Assembly (NCBI RefSeq): GCF_016055185.1
Contig: NZ_JAECVR010000004.1
Coordinates: 1-64,000, forward strand
Reading direction: 5' to 3'
From: Paenactinomyces guangxiensis
GTDB lineage: Bacteria > Bacillota > Bacilli > Thermoactinomycetales > Thermoactinomycetaceae
Length of the DNA: 64,000 nt
Shown piece after piece: positions 20,457-29,116 of the stretch. The notes below the pieces were generated by a model. That model was given only the letters and a program-made list of their open reading frames with translations, made no database searches and had not been told where the DNA came from. The number at the start of each line of letters is the position of its first letter. The first letter of the stretch is position 1. A program made the translations under genes and the position numbers.

Positions 20457-21881
20457 GTGGCGAAACAAGTGCCCGAAATCTCCGATTACAAGTACGGATT
20501 TCATGATAAAGATGTTTCGGTTTTCCGCTCCAAACGCGGTTTGAGCCGGGAAGTGGTAGAGGAGATTTCCCGTATGAAAGGTGAGCCGGACTGGATGCTG
20601 GAATTCCGGTTAAAATCGCTTGAGCAATTCTATAAAATGCCAATGCCCAATTCCCTCAACAGCAAATGGTTCTCTATTTTGCCGGGGAAATTGGATGATC
20701 TCAACTTTGACGATATCACTTACTATGTAAAACCCTCCGAACGCCAGGGGAAAACATGGGAAGAAGTGCCGGAAGAGATTAAGCGAACCTTTGACAAACT
20801 GGGGATCCCGGAAGCTGAGCAAAAATTCCTGGCCGGGGTATCTGCCCAGTACGAATCAGAAGTGGTTTACCACAATATGCAAAAAGAACTGGAAGAGCAA
20901 GGCGTTATCTTCTGCGATACTGACACTGCCGTACGCGAGTACCCCGAACTGTTGAAGGAATACTTCGGCACCGTCGTACCACCTTCAGACAACAAATTTG
21001 CCGCTCTCAACAGTGCGGTATGGAGCGGCGGAAGCTTTATCTATGTCCCTAAAGGGGTAAAATGTGAGGTACCGCTGCAAGCTTACTTCCGCATCAACTC
21101 CGAAAACATGGGGCAATTTGAGCGCACCTTGATCATCGCTGATGAAGGAAGCTTCGTACACTATGTAGAAGGATGTACGGCTCCGATCTACAGCACCGAT
21201 TCCCTGCATAGTGCAGTGGTGGAAATTATCGTCAAAGACAACGCCCGCTGCCGTTATACTACCATTCAGAACTGGGCACCCAATATCTACAACCTGGTAA
21301 CCAAGCGTGCTGTTGCCGAATCGGGTGCACATATGGAATGGGTGGATGGCAACATCGGAAGTAAGTTGACGATGAAATATCCGGCTGTTGTGATGAAAGG
21401 GGAAGGCGCCAAAGCAGACGTTCTCTCGATCGCTGTCGCCGGTAAGGATCAACACCAGGATGCCGGTGCCAAAGTAACGGCTCTTGCGCCGAACTGTACT
21501 GCTACCATCATTTCAAAATCGATCAGCAAACAGGGCGGTAAGGTTACCTATCGCGGTTTGACCAGCTTTGGCCGCAACTCACAAGGATCAAAAGCCAATG
21601 TGAAGTGTGACACTTTGATCCTCGACGATCAGTCCACTTCCGATACCATCCCCTACAATGAAATTAAAAATGACAACATCATGCTGGAACATGAAGCGAC
21701 GGTCTCCAAAGTCAGTGAAGACCAACTCTTCTACCTGATGAGCCGCGGCCTCACCGAAAATGAAGCTACACAGATGATTATCATGGGCTTCATCGAGCCG
21801 TTCACCAAAGAATTGCCAATGGAATATGCCGTAGAAATGAACCGCCTGATCAAGTTTGAAATGGAAGGTTCCATCGGTTAA
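20457..21881 (+). CDS. sufB: Fe-S cluster scaffold protein SufB
   Basis: A 474-residue protein, the main scaffold subunit and the last gene of the suf operon. Typical SufB segments are present: [33 protein letters not shown] and [10 protein letters not shown] near the C-terminus. The start is GTG 20457 with a strong AGAAGGAGG upstream. A terminator follows 12 bases after the stop. Confidence 0.97.
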   Translation: MAKQVPEISDYKYGFHDKDVSVFRSKRGLSREVVEEISRMKGEPDWMLEFRLKSLEQFYKMPMPNSLNSKWFSILPGKLDDLNFDDITYYVKPSERQGKTWEEVPEEIKRTFDKLGIPEAEQKFLAGVSAQYESEVVYHNMQKELEEQGVIFCDTDTAVREYPELLKEYFGTVVPPSDNKFAALNSAVWSGGSFIYVPKGVKCEVPLQAYFRINSENMGQFERTLIIADEGSFVHYVEGCTAPIYSTDSLHSAVVEIIVKDNARCRYTTIQNWAPNIYNLVTKRAVAESGAHMEWVDGNIGSKLTMKYPAVVMKGEGAKADVLSIAVAGKDQHQDAGAKVTALAPNCTATIISKSISKQGGKVTYRGLTSFGRNSQGSKANVKCDTLILDDQSTSDTIPYNEIKNDNIMLEHEATVSKVSEDQLFYLMSRGLTENEATQMIIMGFIEPFTKELPMEYAVEMNRLIKFEMEGSIG

Positions 21882-21893
21882 TTTGCTTTTATC

Positions 21894-21938
21894 ATCAACC
21901 CTGTCGTGCCCTGACGTGACAGGGTTGATTTGTTGTTT
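21894..21938 (+). terminator. Intrinsic terminator of the suf operon
   Basis: A 12-bp perfect stem, ATCAACCCTGTC (21894-21905) with GACAGGGTTGAT (21918-21929), followed by TTGTTGTTT. Confidence 0.85.
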
Positions 21939-21978
21939 ACATACGCTCTAAAACAGGATGCCTGAGGGGGAATGGAGA

Positions 21979-22068
21979 TTGAGATGGATCGGCAAGTACT
22001 TTTATTTTATTTTTTTGGCTCTTCTCGCTATCGCCTTTTTGCTTATCATCGGGCCACGCTTTATTTAA
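21979..22068 (+). CDS. Candidate 29-residue membrane micropeptide
   Basis: A TTG start at 21979 lies 7 bases after GAGGGGGA. The peptide begins with a short basic-aromatic segment (MRWIGKYFYF), continues as a strongly hydrophobic helix (IFLALLAIAFLLIIG) and ends PRFI. This is the layout of a single-pass membrane peptide with the N-terminus in the cytoplasm. It lies between the suf terminator and the GNAT gene, 24 bases before the latter, and could be its operon partner. No known family; the evidence is composition, ribosome site and position only. Confidence 0.42.
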   Translation: MRWIGKYFYFIFLALLAIAFLLIIGPRFI

Positions 22069-22091
22069 AATAGATTGGGAGGTAAAGGCAA

Positions 22092-22613
22092 ATGGGACAA
22101 GAAAATGAAATCATTCTCCAATCAAATCGGATTATCTTGCGCAGGACCACTCTACAGGATTTGGACTTTGTACTGGAAACAGAGCACCATGAAGAAAACA
22201 GGCTTTTTATCACTCCCTGGACAGAGGATCAGCATCGGGAACTGCTCTCAGACAGGGATAAGAGACATCTGATCATCGAGACAGTAACAGACCGGAAAAA
22301 GGCGGGTTATGTGATGATCGGCGGAGTTACAGATGTGAATCGCAGTATAGAAATTATACGTATTGTCATAAGAGAAAAAGGAAAAGGGCTTGGAAAAGAA
22401 ACACTCAGATTGATCAAGAGATGGGCTTTTGGAGAATTACAGGCACACCGCTTGTGGTTGGATGTGAAGGATTTTAATGATCGTGCGAGAAGCCTGTATA
22501 AAAAGGAGGGATTTGTAGAAGAAGGAAAGTTGAGGGATTGTCTGAAGGCAGGGGAAAACTTTCATTCTCTTATTATCATGTCCATATTAGCTCATGAATA
22601 CAAAAAGTTGTGA
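22092..22613 (+). CDS. GNAT-family N-acetyltransferase (RimJ/RimL-like)
   Basis: A 173-residue acetyltransferase with the N-terminal SNRIILRRTTLQDLDFVLE, the acetyl-CoA loop REKGKGLGKET and the late motif LWLDVKDFNDRARSLYKKEG. This resembles the RimJ/RimL group that acetylates protein N-termini or small amines; the substrate is not evident. GGGAGG lies 9 bases before the ATG. Confidence 0.87.
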   Translation: MGQENEIILQSNRIILRRTTLQDLDFVLETEHHEENRLFITPWTEDQHRELLSDRDKRHLIIETVTDRKKAGYVMIGGVTDVNRSIEIIRIVIREKGKGLGKETLRLIKRWAFGELQAHRLWLDVKDFNDRARSLYKKEGFVEEGKLRDCLKAGENFHSLIIMSILAHEYKKL

Positions 22614-22663
22614 TAATGGTCACGGTTGATGAAACAGAACAATATGAATCGTTCAAGAAGGGG

Positions 22664-22758
22664 ACCGTTTCCAACAAAGAAGCTCACTTTGTAACTTCCT
22701 GCTCCTTAAGCTTTGCCATAACCGAACAACTTCAAAAGGTCTCTGTGTTGGAAACGGT
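22664..22758. repeat. 13-bp perfect inverted repeat with 69-base spacer
   Basis: ACCGTTTCCAACA (22664-22676) is the exact reverse complement of TGTTGGAAACGGT (22746-22758). It lies in the 320-base gap downstream of the GNAT gene, with no credible gene inside. It could be the ends of a tiny mobile remnant or a long RNA stem. Confidence 0.6.
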
Positions 22759-22895
22759 TCTATCTTATCACAGAAGTGTACAACCTCACAGTGTTTAGAG
22801 ACAACAGCTTACAACGGGCCATATAATTTTAAGATCACCAACACGGCAATAGCTGCCAGAATTCCGTGATTATTTTTTTGCTCACCGTTGACACC

Positions 22896-22932
22896 ACCCT
22901 TCCCCCCACAGTGACACACTTTCACAGGAAAA
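22896..22932 (-). repeat. Partial copy of the dispersed TTTTTCTGTGAAAG repeat
   Basis: Read on the minus strand this begins TTTTTCCTGTGAAAGTGTGT and continues CACTGTGGGGGGAAGG, close to the start of the copy at 28700. Only this end is recognisable. It directly abuts the restored stop codon of the decayed ABC permease. Confidence 0.45.
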
Positions 22933-22933
22933 A

Positions 22934-23673
22934 CTACTTTACCTCAGATCGATGAAAATGCCATAATCCGGCTGCTGTAAAGAAGAGAAAACCCACGACC
23001 ACGACAAGATAGAAGTCCTGAAGCCCTTGAACAAAAGGCAGTATACTCCGGACTCATCGCATAAAAAGGCTGAGACCAGGGGTAATATTTCCCCCATTCA
23101 GTGTGGGAAATAATAACATTGGGTAATACAAAAGCAAAAATTCAGGGCAATAGGAAGACCAAAATGGCTCCACCGGGTGGATACCCACAGCAGCACTGCC
23201 ACCAGGGTCAAAGATGACAACCAGCCTTTAAAAATCATCATCAAAAATGCAGCCCACGGAATGCTTCCTTCAACATCAAACATGTTACCGATCAATAAAA
23301 ATAAGGCCAACACCAAAAAGTTAGTGATCCCAACCAACAGCCAGGCCCAGAGCATTTTGGAAAAATAGACACCAGATCGTGAAACCGGAAAAGACAACAT
23401 CTGTTTCCATCCGCCTCCAAGATGTTCAAAATGGCAGAGCAGGGAAACATATACTCCAACTAACACAGGACAGAGCAACATCCCGTATAAAAATTCAACT
23501 TGAGTCCAAGCCCCCATCCAACCGGTTATTCCTTCTTCCCTGAAGACATCAAAGTGTTCAGTATAATTTCTGATACCAACAACAGAAAGAAAAAGGGGAA
23601 TGCCCAGAGCAATCAACCAGACCACAGACCGGCGAAGCTTGACCCAATCTGCCTGGAAAATATCCTTAAACAT
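22934..23673 (-). pseudogene. ABC-2 permease, C-terminal part frameshifted (lantibiotic-immunity type)
   Basis: The intact reading frame covers 23098-23673 and encodes an ABC-2-type permease of the bacteriocin/lantibiotic immunity group with four or five membrane helices. It then stops early. Removing one base from the A run at 23136-23140 and one from 23033-23036 restores a frame with a typical end (TEWGKYYPWSQPFYAMSPEY, then VVVVGFLFFTAAG) up to a TAG at 22934. Two +1 insertions in short A runs therefore split the gene. It is the second permease of an operon whose first permease and ATPase are also damaged. Confidence 0.7.
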
Positions 23674-23685
23674 CCTCTCTCCGCC

Positions 23686-25099
23686 CTATTCTGTTTCTTT
23701 CCGTGCAAAATGGACGGAACCGAGCAGGAAAAGGAGCAAACCCATCAACGCACTGATTCCGACCCAGTGCCATTCCAGATGAGGGGATTGAGAAATGCTC
23801 GCAAAGTCATTAATTATATTATCGCGTGCAAAATTAAGCTGGTAAGGAATTGCCCAGGGAGTATATTGTGGCCATCCAGGCACCTGAATGAAGTATAAAC
23901 CTGCCAGTGCACCCGCACCGCCGGCAATGATAGAGACAGATTGATTTTTCACGACCATGGAGAGCCAGAGTTGAACACCCATTAAAGCAAAGGAACCGAG
24001 GTATGGGTAAGCCGTATAAGAGAACAGGCGCATCCAATTTAGTGAATCACTCGCTCCCAAAATGACCCCCGCCTGATAAAAGCCAGCCATAAGCACAATT
24101 CCGGATAACAGGGTACCTGTAACGAGCCACAAGCATTTTGACCAATAAAATTGCAACTTTGAAACAGGCATGGAAAAAATAAGCTTCCAGGTATTGGACT
24201 GGTGTTCCATATTGGCAAGAACCAGAGGCATAAAAGGTTACAATCAAATGGATGGCAATAAAGTTACAATAATAGGTAACCATCCACATGGACCCCCAGA
24301 TGGAAGCCCCCTTCTCCAGAGACGGCAGACCCTGTATGTTTTCTAATTTCAAGAAAATGAGGAGAAGTTCAACCCCAATGATGATGAACGGAAAGAGGAA
24401 GACAAATCTCCAAAACCAGGCCCGGCTCTCTTTTCGCAACATATCAATAGAGCCTTGAAAGATCAGATTTCCATGATGAATAATCCCGACCTGTGTGGCT
24501 ATTTGGTCCACTTCACTGAGCAGATGGCTGGAAACCAGCACACTCATTTCGTACTTTTCGGGCATCTCCCTGATCAGTTCTCGAATTTCTTGAATTCCGG
24601 CAGGGTCAAGCCCGTTGGTCGGCTCATCGAGAATTAAAAGTTGCGGTTGATTGAGCAAGGTGGTGGCAATCCCGAGACGTTGCTTCATGCCCAGAGAATA
24701 GTCTTTTACCTTTCTGTCTTTGGCCTGTTTCAACCGGACTATATCTAATACCTGATCTACTCTTTTTTTATCTGGAACCCGCAGCAAACGACGTGCCGCT
24801 TCCAAATTTTCAAAGCCTGTCAGATGACCGTAGTAAGAGGGAGTTTCAACAAGTGATCCCACTTTGCCCAATATGGACATCCGATGTTGTCTGAGATCTT
24901 TGCCGAACAGGCGAACTTCTCCTTGAGTGGGGCGAATCAGCCCTAATAACATACGAATCGTGGTTGTTTTTCCCGCCCCGTTCGGCCCCAAAAATCCGTA
25001 AATTTCCCCTTTTTCTACTTTCAGATTTAATTTGTTGACAGCGATATGGTTCTTATATTGCTTGGTCAGATTGACTGTTTCAACAATGGATGAGTCCAT
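23686..25099 (-). pseudogene. ABC transporter ATPase fused to a frameshifted ABC-2 permease
   Basis: Residues 1-225 are a normal BcrA/LanF-type ATPase: Walker A GPNGAGKTT (38-46), signature YSLGMKQR and Walker B LLILDEPTNGLD. After Asp219-Met220 the usual ATPase C-terminus is missing. The frame instead runs into permease sequence (RAWFWRFVFLFPFIIIGVEL). A +1 base in the A run at 24232-24235 then shifts the frame. The rest of the permease continues as a separate open frame, 23686-24231, which lacks its own N-terminus. The simplest reading is an internal deletion joining the two genes plus a frameshift. The locus is probably non-functional. Confidence 0.72.
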
Positions 25100-25758
25100 T
25101 TAACCACCCCGATACAAAATGATGTGTAAATCCATTCAACCATTCCTGACCGCTTTCGCTGCAGCCATTCATCGACGATGAACAGAGAAAGAGCGGTCAC
25201 TGTACTTAAAAACAAAACATTCGTATACGTCCCTGGTCCATATAGTTGAAAGGCAAATACTGAACTCGCTCCAAAGCTGAGAAGATAGAGCAGACAGGTC
25301 ACGATTAGACGCGGTTTGATCCGGAATCGCTTCACCGTAAATTCGACCAGTGAAGAGATAAACCCAACATAAATAATGGAAACGGGGAATAAGGCTAACA
25401 AGGGCAAGAGGACGGCAGACAAAGAGTCCATTTTTAAAGCGGATATCAAAAGTCCGGCAGCCAAGCCTGTTCCCAATGTTCCAACCAAAAGTGCGCCAAT
25501 CAGCTTTCTGGGAAACATCAACTTCATTTCCCGATTGTAGTAAAAGGTTTTATGCAGCTCTTTTCCAATCTCATCCGGGCAGCCGAAATCCTCCATTGCA
25601 CATTGCAAAGCTTTTGTTTGGGAGTATCCTTGTTCCATGTATTCATCCACCAGCATCTCCAGGTGTGTGCGCAATTCTTCTTCCAGTTCCTTTTTGTTTT
25701 CACCTGTATATTCTATCCGGCTCATAATTTTTTTCAGATAAGGGTGTAGATCGTTCAC
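25066..25758 (-). CDS. HAAS-domain / permease-prefix membrane protein, PadR partner
   Basis: A 230-residue protein. The N-terminal 75 residues (LKKIMSRIEYTGENKKELEE, HLEMLVDEYMEQG, AMEDFGCPDEIGKEL) form the helical HAAS/DUF1700-type domain usually encoded next to PadR regulators. Four to five membrane helices follow. The start is GTG 25758 with AGGAGGG 7 bases upstream, overlapping the padR stop by four bases (GTGA); an open frame reaching 25809 lies inside padR. Its end overlaps the ATPase start by 34 bases. It probably modulates the PadR regulator or the exporter. Confidence 0.78.
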   Translation of the reverse strand: MNDLHPYLKKIMSRIEYTGENKKELEEELRTHLEMLVDEYMEQGYSQTKALQCAMEDFGCPDEIGKELHKTFYYNREMKLMFPRKLIGALLVGTLGTGLAAGLLISALKMDSLSAVLLPLLALFPVSIIYVGFISSLVEFTVKRFRIKPRLIVTCLLYLLSFGASSVFAFQLYGPGTYTNVLFLSTVTALSLFIVDEWLQRKRSGMVEWIYTSFCIGVVKWTHPLLKQSI

Positions 25759-26084
25759 GCGTATCCCTCCTGAGCCACTTTCATAATCAGGGAGTGAATT
25801 TTTTGCCATTGCTCAAGCTTGTGGGTGTATGATTCTTTTCCTTGTTCTGTCAATGAGTAATATTTCCGGCGTTTTCCGTCATCGGCATCCTGCCAGTATG
25901 ATTGAAGGAGTCCTTTGGCTTCCAGTCTTTTAAGTGCCGGATAAAGTGTACCTTCACTCATCTTATACTGGTTGTCACTTTCTTCTTTCAGGCTTTTGGC
26001 TATTTGATACCCGTACATATCCTGTTTATAAAGTAAAGCAAGGATCAGGATATCAATGCTTCCCTTCATCATTTCTTTATCCAC
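25755..26084 (-). CDS. PadR-family transcriptional regulator
   Basis: A 109-residue winged-helix regulator: GSIDILILALLYKQDMYGYQ, MSEGTLYPALKRLEAKGLL and YYSLTEQGKE are typical PadR segments. GTG 26084 is preferred over GTG 26093 because AGGTG then lies 6 bases upstream. It is the first gene of the HAAS-ABC exporter operon. A perfect palindrome just upstream (26121-26134) is the likely self-operator. PadR proteins usually repress such exporters until a drug or peptide binds. Confidence 0.9.
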   Translation of the reverse strand: MDKEMMKGSIDILILALLYKQDMYGYQIAKSLKEESDNQYKMSEGTLYPALKRLEAKGLLQSYWQDADDGKRRKYYSLTEQGKESYTHKLEQWQKIHSLIMKVAQEGYA

Positions 26085-26120
26085 TGGTAACACCTCGTTG
26101 GTCGAGTTTTATATCCTTTA

Positions 26121-26134
26121 ACTATGTACATAGT
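26121..26134. promoter_or_regulatory. Candidate PadR operator
   Basis: ACTATGTACATAGT is a perfect 14-bp palindrome containing the ATGTACAT core seen in PadR-type operators. It lies 37 bases before the padR start, where it would overlap the promoter. The regulatory link is inferred. Confidence 0.6.
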
Positions 26135-26187
26135 AACACGATGTAAATGGTTTAGCAATTGCTTTTTTAAATGAGTGAATCGTTCTG

Positions 26188-26235
26188 AAAAAAGAAAGGG
26201 TATCAAAAAGCTGCGTCTGACAGCTTTTGATACCC
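26188..26235 (-). terminator. Intrinsic terminator of the dapL transcript
   Basis: GGGTATCAAAA at 26198 pairs with TTTTGATACCC ending at 26235 (one A bulge, longer stem including AGCTG/CAGCT). On the minus strand the stem is followed by TTTCTTTTTT. Confidence 0.8.
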
Positions 26236-26294
26236 CTGATTGATCATAGGAATTTGAATCATTTTGTGGATTTCTGCAGAGAAGAGCAGCAGAG

Positions 26295-27434
26295 CTAAGT
26301 TGTCATTGAAAGTGACCGGATATAGCGGGTCATTGTATCAATAGCTACCGGGATTGCCCCTTCATCCGGTTCAATCTGCGGATGATGAAGGCCAAACGGG
26401 GTATCGGCTCCTAACCAGAACATGAAGCCGGGAATTTCAGTTAAGAAATAGCCAAAATCTTCTCCCGTCATTGCTTCGCGGCACTCGACCAGCCGGTATT
26501 CGGTCCGGGTGTTTATCCATTCCATAAATTGGCGGGTCAGCTTTTCATCATTCTTTACCTGGCAGTAGTTGGCCCCCCAATCGATCGAAGCGCGACACTC
26601 AAAACCCAGTTCAATCCCCCTGACGATCGCCTCGATGCGCGATTTTACTTTTTGCATCGATTCCGCAGATAAAGTGCGGATGGTTCCCTCCAGACGACCG
26701 GTACCGGCAATGACATTTTGTTTGGTTCCGATCTCCATTTTACCGATGGTTAACACCACGGAATCGAGAGGATCAATGTTGCGCGAAACGATACTCTGCA
26801 ATTGGATGGCAAGTTGGGAAGCGGCGATAACCATATCGTTCGCCCGGTGGGGCAGGGCCGCGTGTCCGGCCGTGCCGGTCAGGTCAATAAATAACTCAGA
26901 TGTATTGGCAAATAAAATGCCGGGGCGGGTGGCAATTGTACCTACGGGGTATTCGGGGGCGATATGCAGAGCGAAGATAAGATCCGGCTTCCAGGCACGG
27001 AACTCCTCGCTTTGCAGCATGGGAAGTGCGCCGCCGGGTCCTTCTTCTGCAGGCTGAAAAATGAATACAAGGTCGTCATCGATGGGATGATTCACAAAGT
27101 GGGTTAATATACCAAGGGCAATTGCCATATGCATATCATGGCCACAGGCATGCATATACCCGTCATGACGGGAGCGAAAGTTATAGGTGGATTGTTCAGT
27201 GATGGGCAATCCGTCCATATCTGTTCGGTAACCGATACACCGCCGGGGGTTTTGACCGGGGATTTTGGCCAGGATGCCGGTCCGCCAGGTTTGGATCTGC
27301 AAGCGGCGGGAAGGGAGACGGGACAGATAGGAGAGAATGAACTGCTGTGTTTTAAACTCTGCAAATCCCGGTTCCGGAATTTGATGCAGCTGTCTGCGGA
27401 TTTGGATATAGGGTTCAACCGTTGTGGCGGCCAT
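26295..27434 (-). CDS. dapL: N-acetyldiaminopimelate deacetylase (M20 family)
   Basis: A 379-residue M20-family amidohydrolase very similar in pattern to Bacillus YkuR/DapL. The metal-binding segment [30 protein letters not shown] and [11 protein letters not shown] are all in place. The enzyme removes the acetyl group from N-acetyl-LL-diaminopimelate in the acetylase branch of lysine and peptidoglycan synthesis. It follows a class III aminotransferase after 14 bases, with dapH further upstream on the same strand. The start codon at 27434 has a usable GGTGATC-type site upstream. Confidence 0.92.
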   Translation of the reverse strand: MAATTVEPYIQIRRQLHQIPEPGFAEFKTQQFILSYLSRLPSRRLQIQTWRTGILAKIPGQNPRRCIGYRTDMDGLPITEQSTYNFRSRHDGYMHACGHDMHMAIALGILTHFVNHPIDDDLVFIFQPAEEGPGGALPMLQSEEFRAWKPDLIFALHIAPEYPVGTIATRPGILFANTSELFIDLTGTAGHAALPHRANDMVIAASQLAIQLQSIVSRNIDPLDSVVLTIGKMEIGTKQNVIAGTGRLEGTIRTLSAESMQKVKSRIEAIVRGIELGFECRASIDWGANYCQVKNDEKLTRQFMEWINTRTEYRLVECREAMTGEDFGYFLTEIPGFMFWLGADTPFGLHHPQIEPDEGAIPVAIDTMTRYIRSLSMTT

Positions 27435-27448
27435 GTTCAGATCACCTT

Positions 27449-28654
27449 TCAGACAAATTTTTCACGGATATAGGTTTCCAATGTTTGAATGAAGAACTGA
27501 ATCTCCTCCGATGTCAGTGTGAGCGGCGGCAGCAGACGAATCACTGTTTTTGCTGTCACATTTACCAGGATGCCCTGTTTTAAGAACCCGTGTCGAAGAT
27601 CTGCAATCTCTTCCGCGCTGCGGGTGGTGCGAATGCCGAGCATCATCCCTTTTCCGTCGATATGGCTGATCACTCCGGGATATTTTTCTTGTAACCGATA
27701 CAGTTGATTCCACAGTTCATCTGCTGTTTGCCGCCCCTTTTCCAGCTGTCCTTCATTCAGTAATACGTCAAGAACGGCATTTCCCAGTGCTGCACTGAGC
27801 GGAGAGGGAGCAAAGGTGGTACCGTGGTCACCCGGCTGAAATACATCAGCAGCTTTTTCTCCGACGATTATTCCGCCCAACGGCAGGCCGCCGCCAACTC
27901 CTTTGGCAAATAAAATAACATCCGGCTGTAACGCGAAATGCTGATATGCGAATAGAGTTCCGGTACGTCCAATGCCTGTTTGGATTTCATCGATACAGAA
28001 AAGCATGTTTTCTTCGGCACAGGTGTCAGCAATCGCCTGCAAAAACTCCTTACTGAGGGAAACGACTCCACCGGAGCCCAAAATGGGTTCTACCAGTACA
28101 GCAGCGGGGTGATAAGCACGACAGATCTCTCTTAATTCATTTGCGTTGTTGATCTCCACTTCATAGACGGGAAAGGCTGGCTGGGGGAAATCCTGGTAGA
28201 CACTCGGTTGGCGGGTTAAACGAAGGGCTCCCAGTGTGCGGCCGTGAAAGCTGTTTTTAACGACGACAATTCCGTCTTTGCCGTTCCTTTCTCTGGCCGC
28301 CCATTTGTGGATCAATTTGATAGCAGCTTCTGTCGCCTCCGCCCCCGAATTACAGAAATAGATTTTACCCCGCCCGAATGTATGTTGTATTAATCTCTCT
28401 GCCAAACGAATCGCCGGCGGGTTGAGAAAAAGATTGGAGATATGAAGAAATTTGTGTCCTTGCTCATTGAGTGCCTGCATGATGCGCGGGTGTGAGTGCC
28501 CCAGTATATTAACGGCTAAACCCGTGAATAGATCTAAATAACGGTTGCCTTCCGTATCAATGAGGTAGTTGCCTTCAGCATGAGCGATCGCAATGGGATA
28601 TCTCTTCACGGTTGGCATGATGTATGTTTGGTCCAGTGCTTGCCAGTCAGTCAT
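27449..28654 (-). CDS. Class III aminotransferase (ArgD-like), candidate N-acetyl-DAP aminotransferase
   Basis: A 401-residue class III PLP aminotransferase of the acetylornithine/succinyl-DAP type. Key segments are [40 protein letters not shown] and the PLP lysine in [14 protein letters not shown]. The open frame extends further upstream to 28834, but ATG 28654 is chosen because AAGGAG lies 9 bases before it. It sits between dapH and dapL, exactly where the acetyl branch needs an aminotransferase. In Bacillus subtilis that step is assigned to the unrelated class I enzyme PatA, so the role here is inferred from position. An arginine or ornithine role is the alternative. Confidence 0.85.
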   Translation of the reverse strand: MTDWQALDQTYIMPTVKRYPIAIAHAEGNYLIDTEGNRYLDLFTGLAVNILGHSHPRIMQALNEQGHKFLHISNLFLNPPAIRLAERLIQHTFGRGKIYFCNSGAEATEAAIKLIHKWAARERNGKDGIVVVKNSFHGRTLGALRLTRQPSVYQDFPQPAFPVYEVEINNANELREICRAYHPAAVLVEPILGSGGVVSLSKEFLQAIADTCAEENMLFCIDEIQTGIGRTGTLFAYQHFALQPDVILFAKGVGGGLPLGGIIVGEKAADVFQPGDHGTTFAPSPLSAALGNAVLDVLLNEGQLEKGRQTADELWNQLYRLQEKYPGVISHIDGKGMMLGIRTTRSAEEIADLRHGFLKQGILVNVTAKTVIRLLPPLTLTSEEIQFFIQTLETYIREKFV

Positions 28655-28699
28655 CCATGTTCTCTCCTTGAACAATACAAAATGAGGCCCCAAAAAGCC

Positions 28700-28944
28700 T
28701 TTTTCTGTGAAAGGGTGTGTCAGTGGGGGAGGGCAGAATTCTGTCTCGCTCCCGATCAGTGCCCTGCAAGGAAACAGAAATGACCGCTCCAAAAAATGCA
28801 CAAGGGTTAGTATTAGGCAGGGAAGCAGATTCAAGGAAGAGTTGCCCCGCTTTTTTCTCTTGTTCCGTTTTTTCCGCTCGGTCAGTCGCCGTCAAAAGGT
28901 TGCTCCCCAGATTTCTGCTTCCCCGGCATAATGAAAACTTTCAT
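28700..28944 (+). repeat. Dispersed repeat copy A (MITE-like), with internal insertion
   Basis: The left part (28700-28788) starts TTTTTCTGTGAAAG and shares ATTCTGTCTCGCTC, GCCCTGCAAG and CCGCTCC with the reverse complement of 60510-60641. The right part (28902-28944, GCTCCCCAGATTTCTGCTTC to AAACTTTCAT) matches the other end of that copy. The 113 bases between them are extra. It lies in the 462-base gap between dapH and the aminotransferase. Short ends TGAAAG and CTTTCA are inversely related. Confidence 0.68.
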
Positions 28945-28991
28945 ACAAGGGTTGTGCTAATCCAGGCATGGGGTTTTCAAATCGAATCGGA

Positions 28992-29041
28992 GCCATTTTC
29001 CCCTTTTTTATGTTGTTCGAGCGGAAAATGGCCCCTTTTTT
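28992..29041 (+). terminator. Plus-strand terminator-like hairpin in a minus-strand region
   Basis: GCCATTTTCC (28992-29001) pairs with GGAAAATGGC (29023-29032), followed by CCC and six T on the plus strand only. There is no plus-strand gene before it; only repeat copy A in plus orientation precedes it. Confidence 0.5.
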
Positions 29042-29116
29042 GTTTGTCATGAAGCTGTGAGGTTCTGAGAACCATTTGTGTGGTTTTCAGCAAAAATGCC
29101 TTATAGCGCAAGTCGT

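Noticed and set aside
22610-22798. Plus-strand open frame of 62 codons after the GNAT gene
   Set aside because: No ribosome site, spans the inverted repeat, no resemblance to known proteins.
23500-23898. Plus-strand open frame of 132 codons
   Set aside because: Antisense to the ABC permease remnants; Pro/Cys/His-rich translation without family resemblance.
22934-24235. Phase-variable switch by A-run slippage in the ABC permease genes
   Set aside because: The runs are only 4-5 bases, too short for frequent slippage, and the ATPase-permease fusion is a separate irreversible lesion; decay is simpler.
28707-29052. Plus-strand open frame of 111 codons
   Set aside because: Lies over repeat copy A and the hairpin at 28992, with Ser/Arg-rich composition and no ribosome site.
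28655-29116. T-box or lysine riboswitch for the aminotransferase/dapL genes
   Set aside because: No T-box core (AGGGTGGNACCGCG) or lysine-riboswitch blocks on the minus strand; the gap is explained mainly by repeat copy A.
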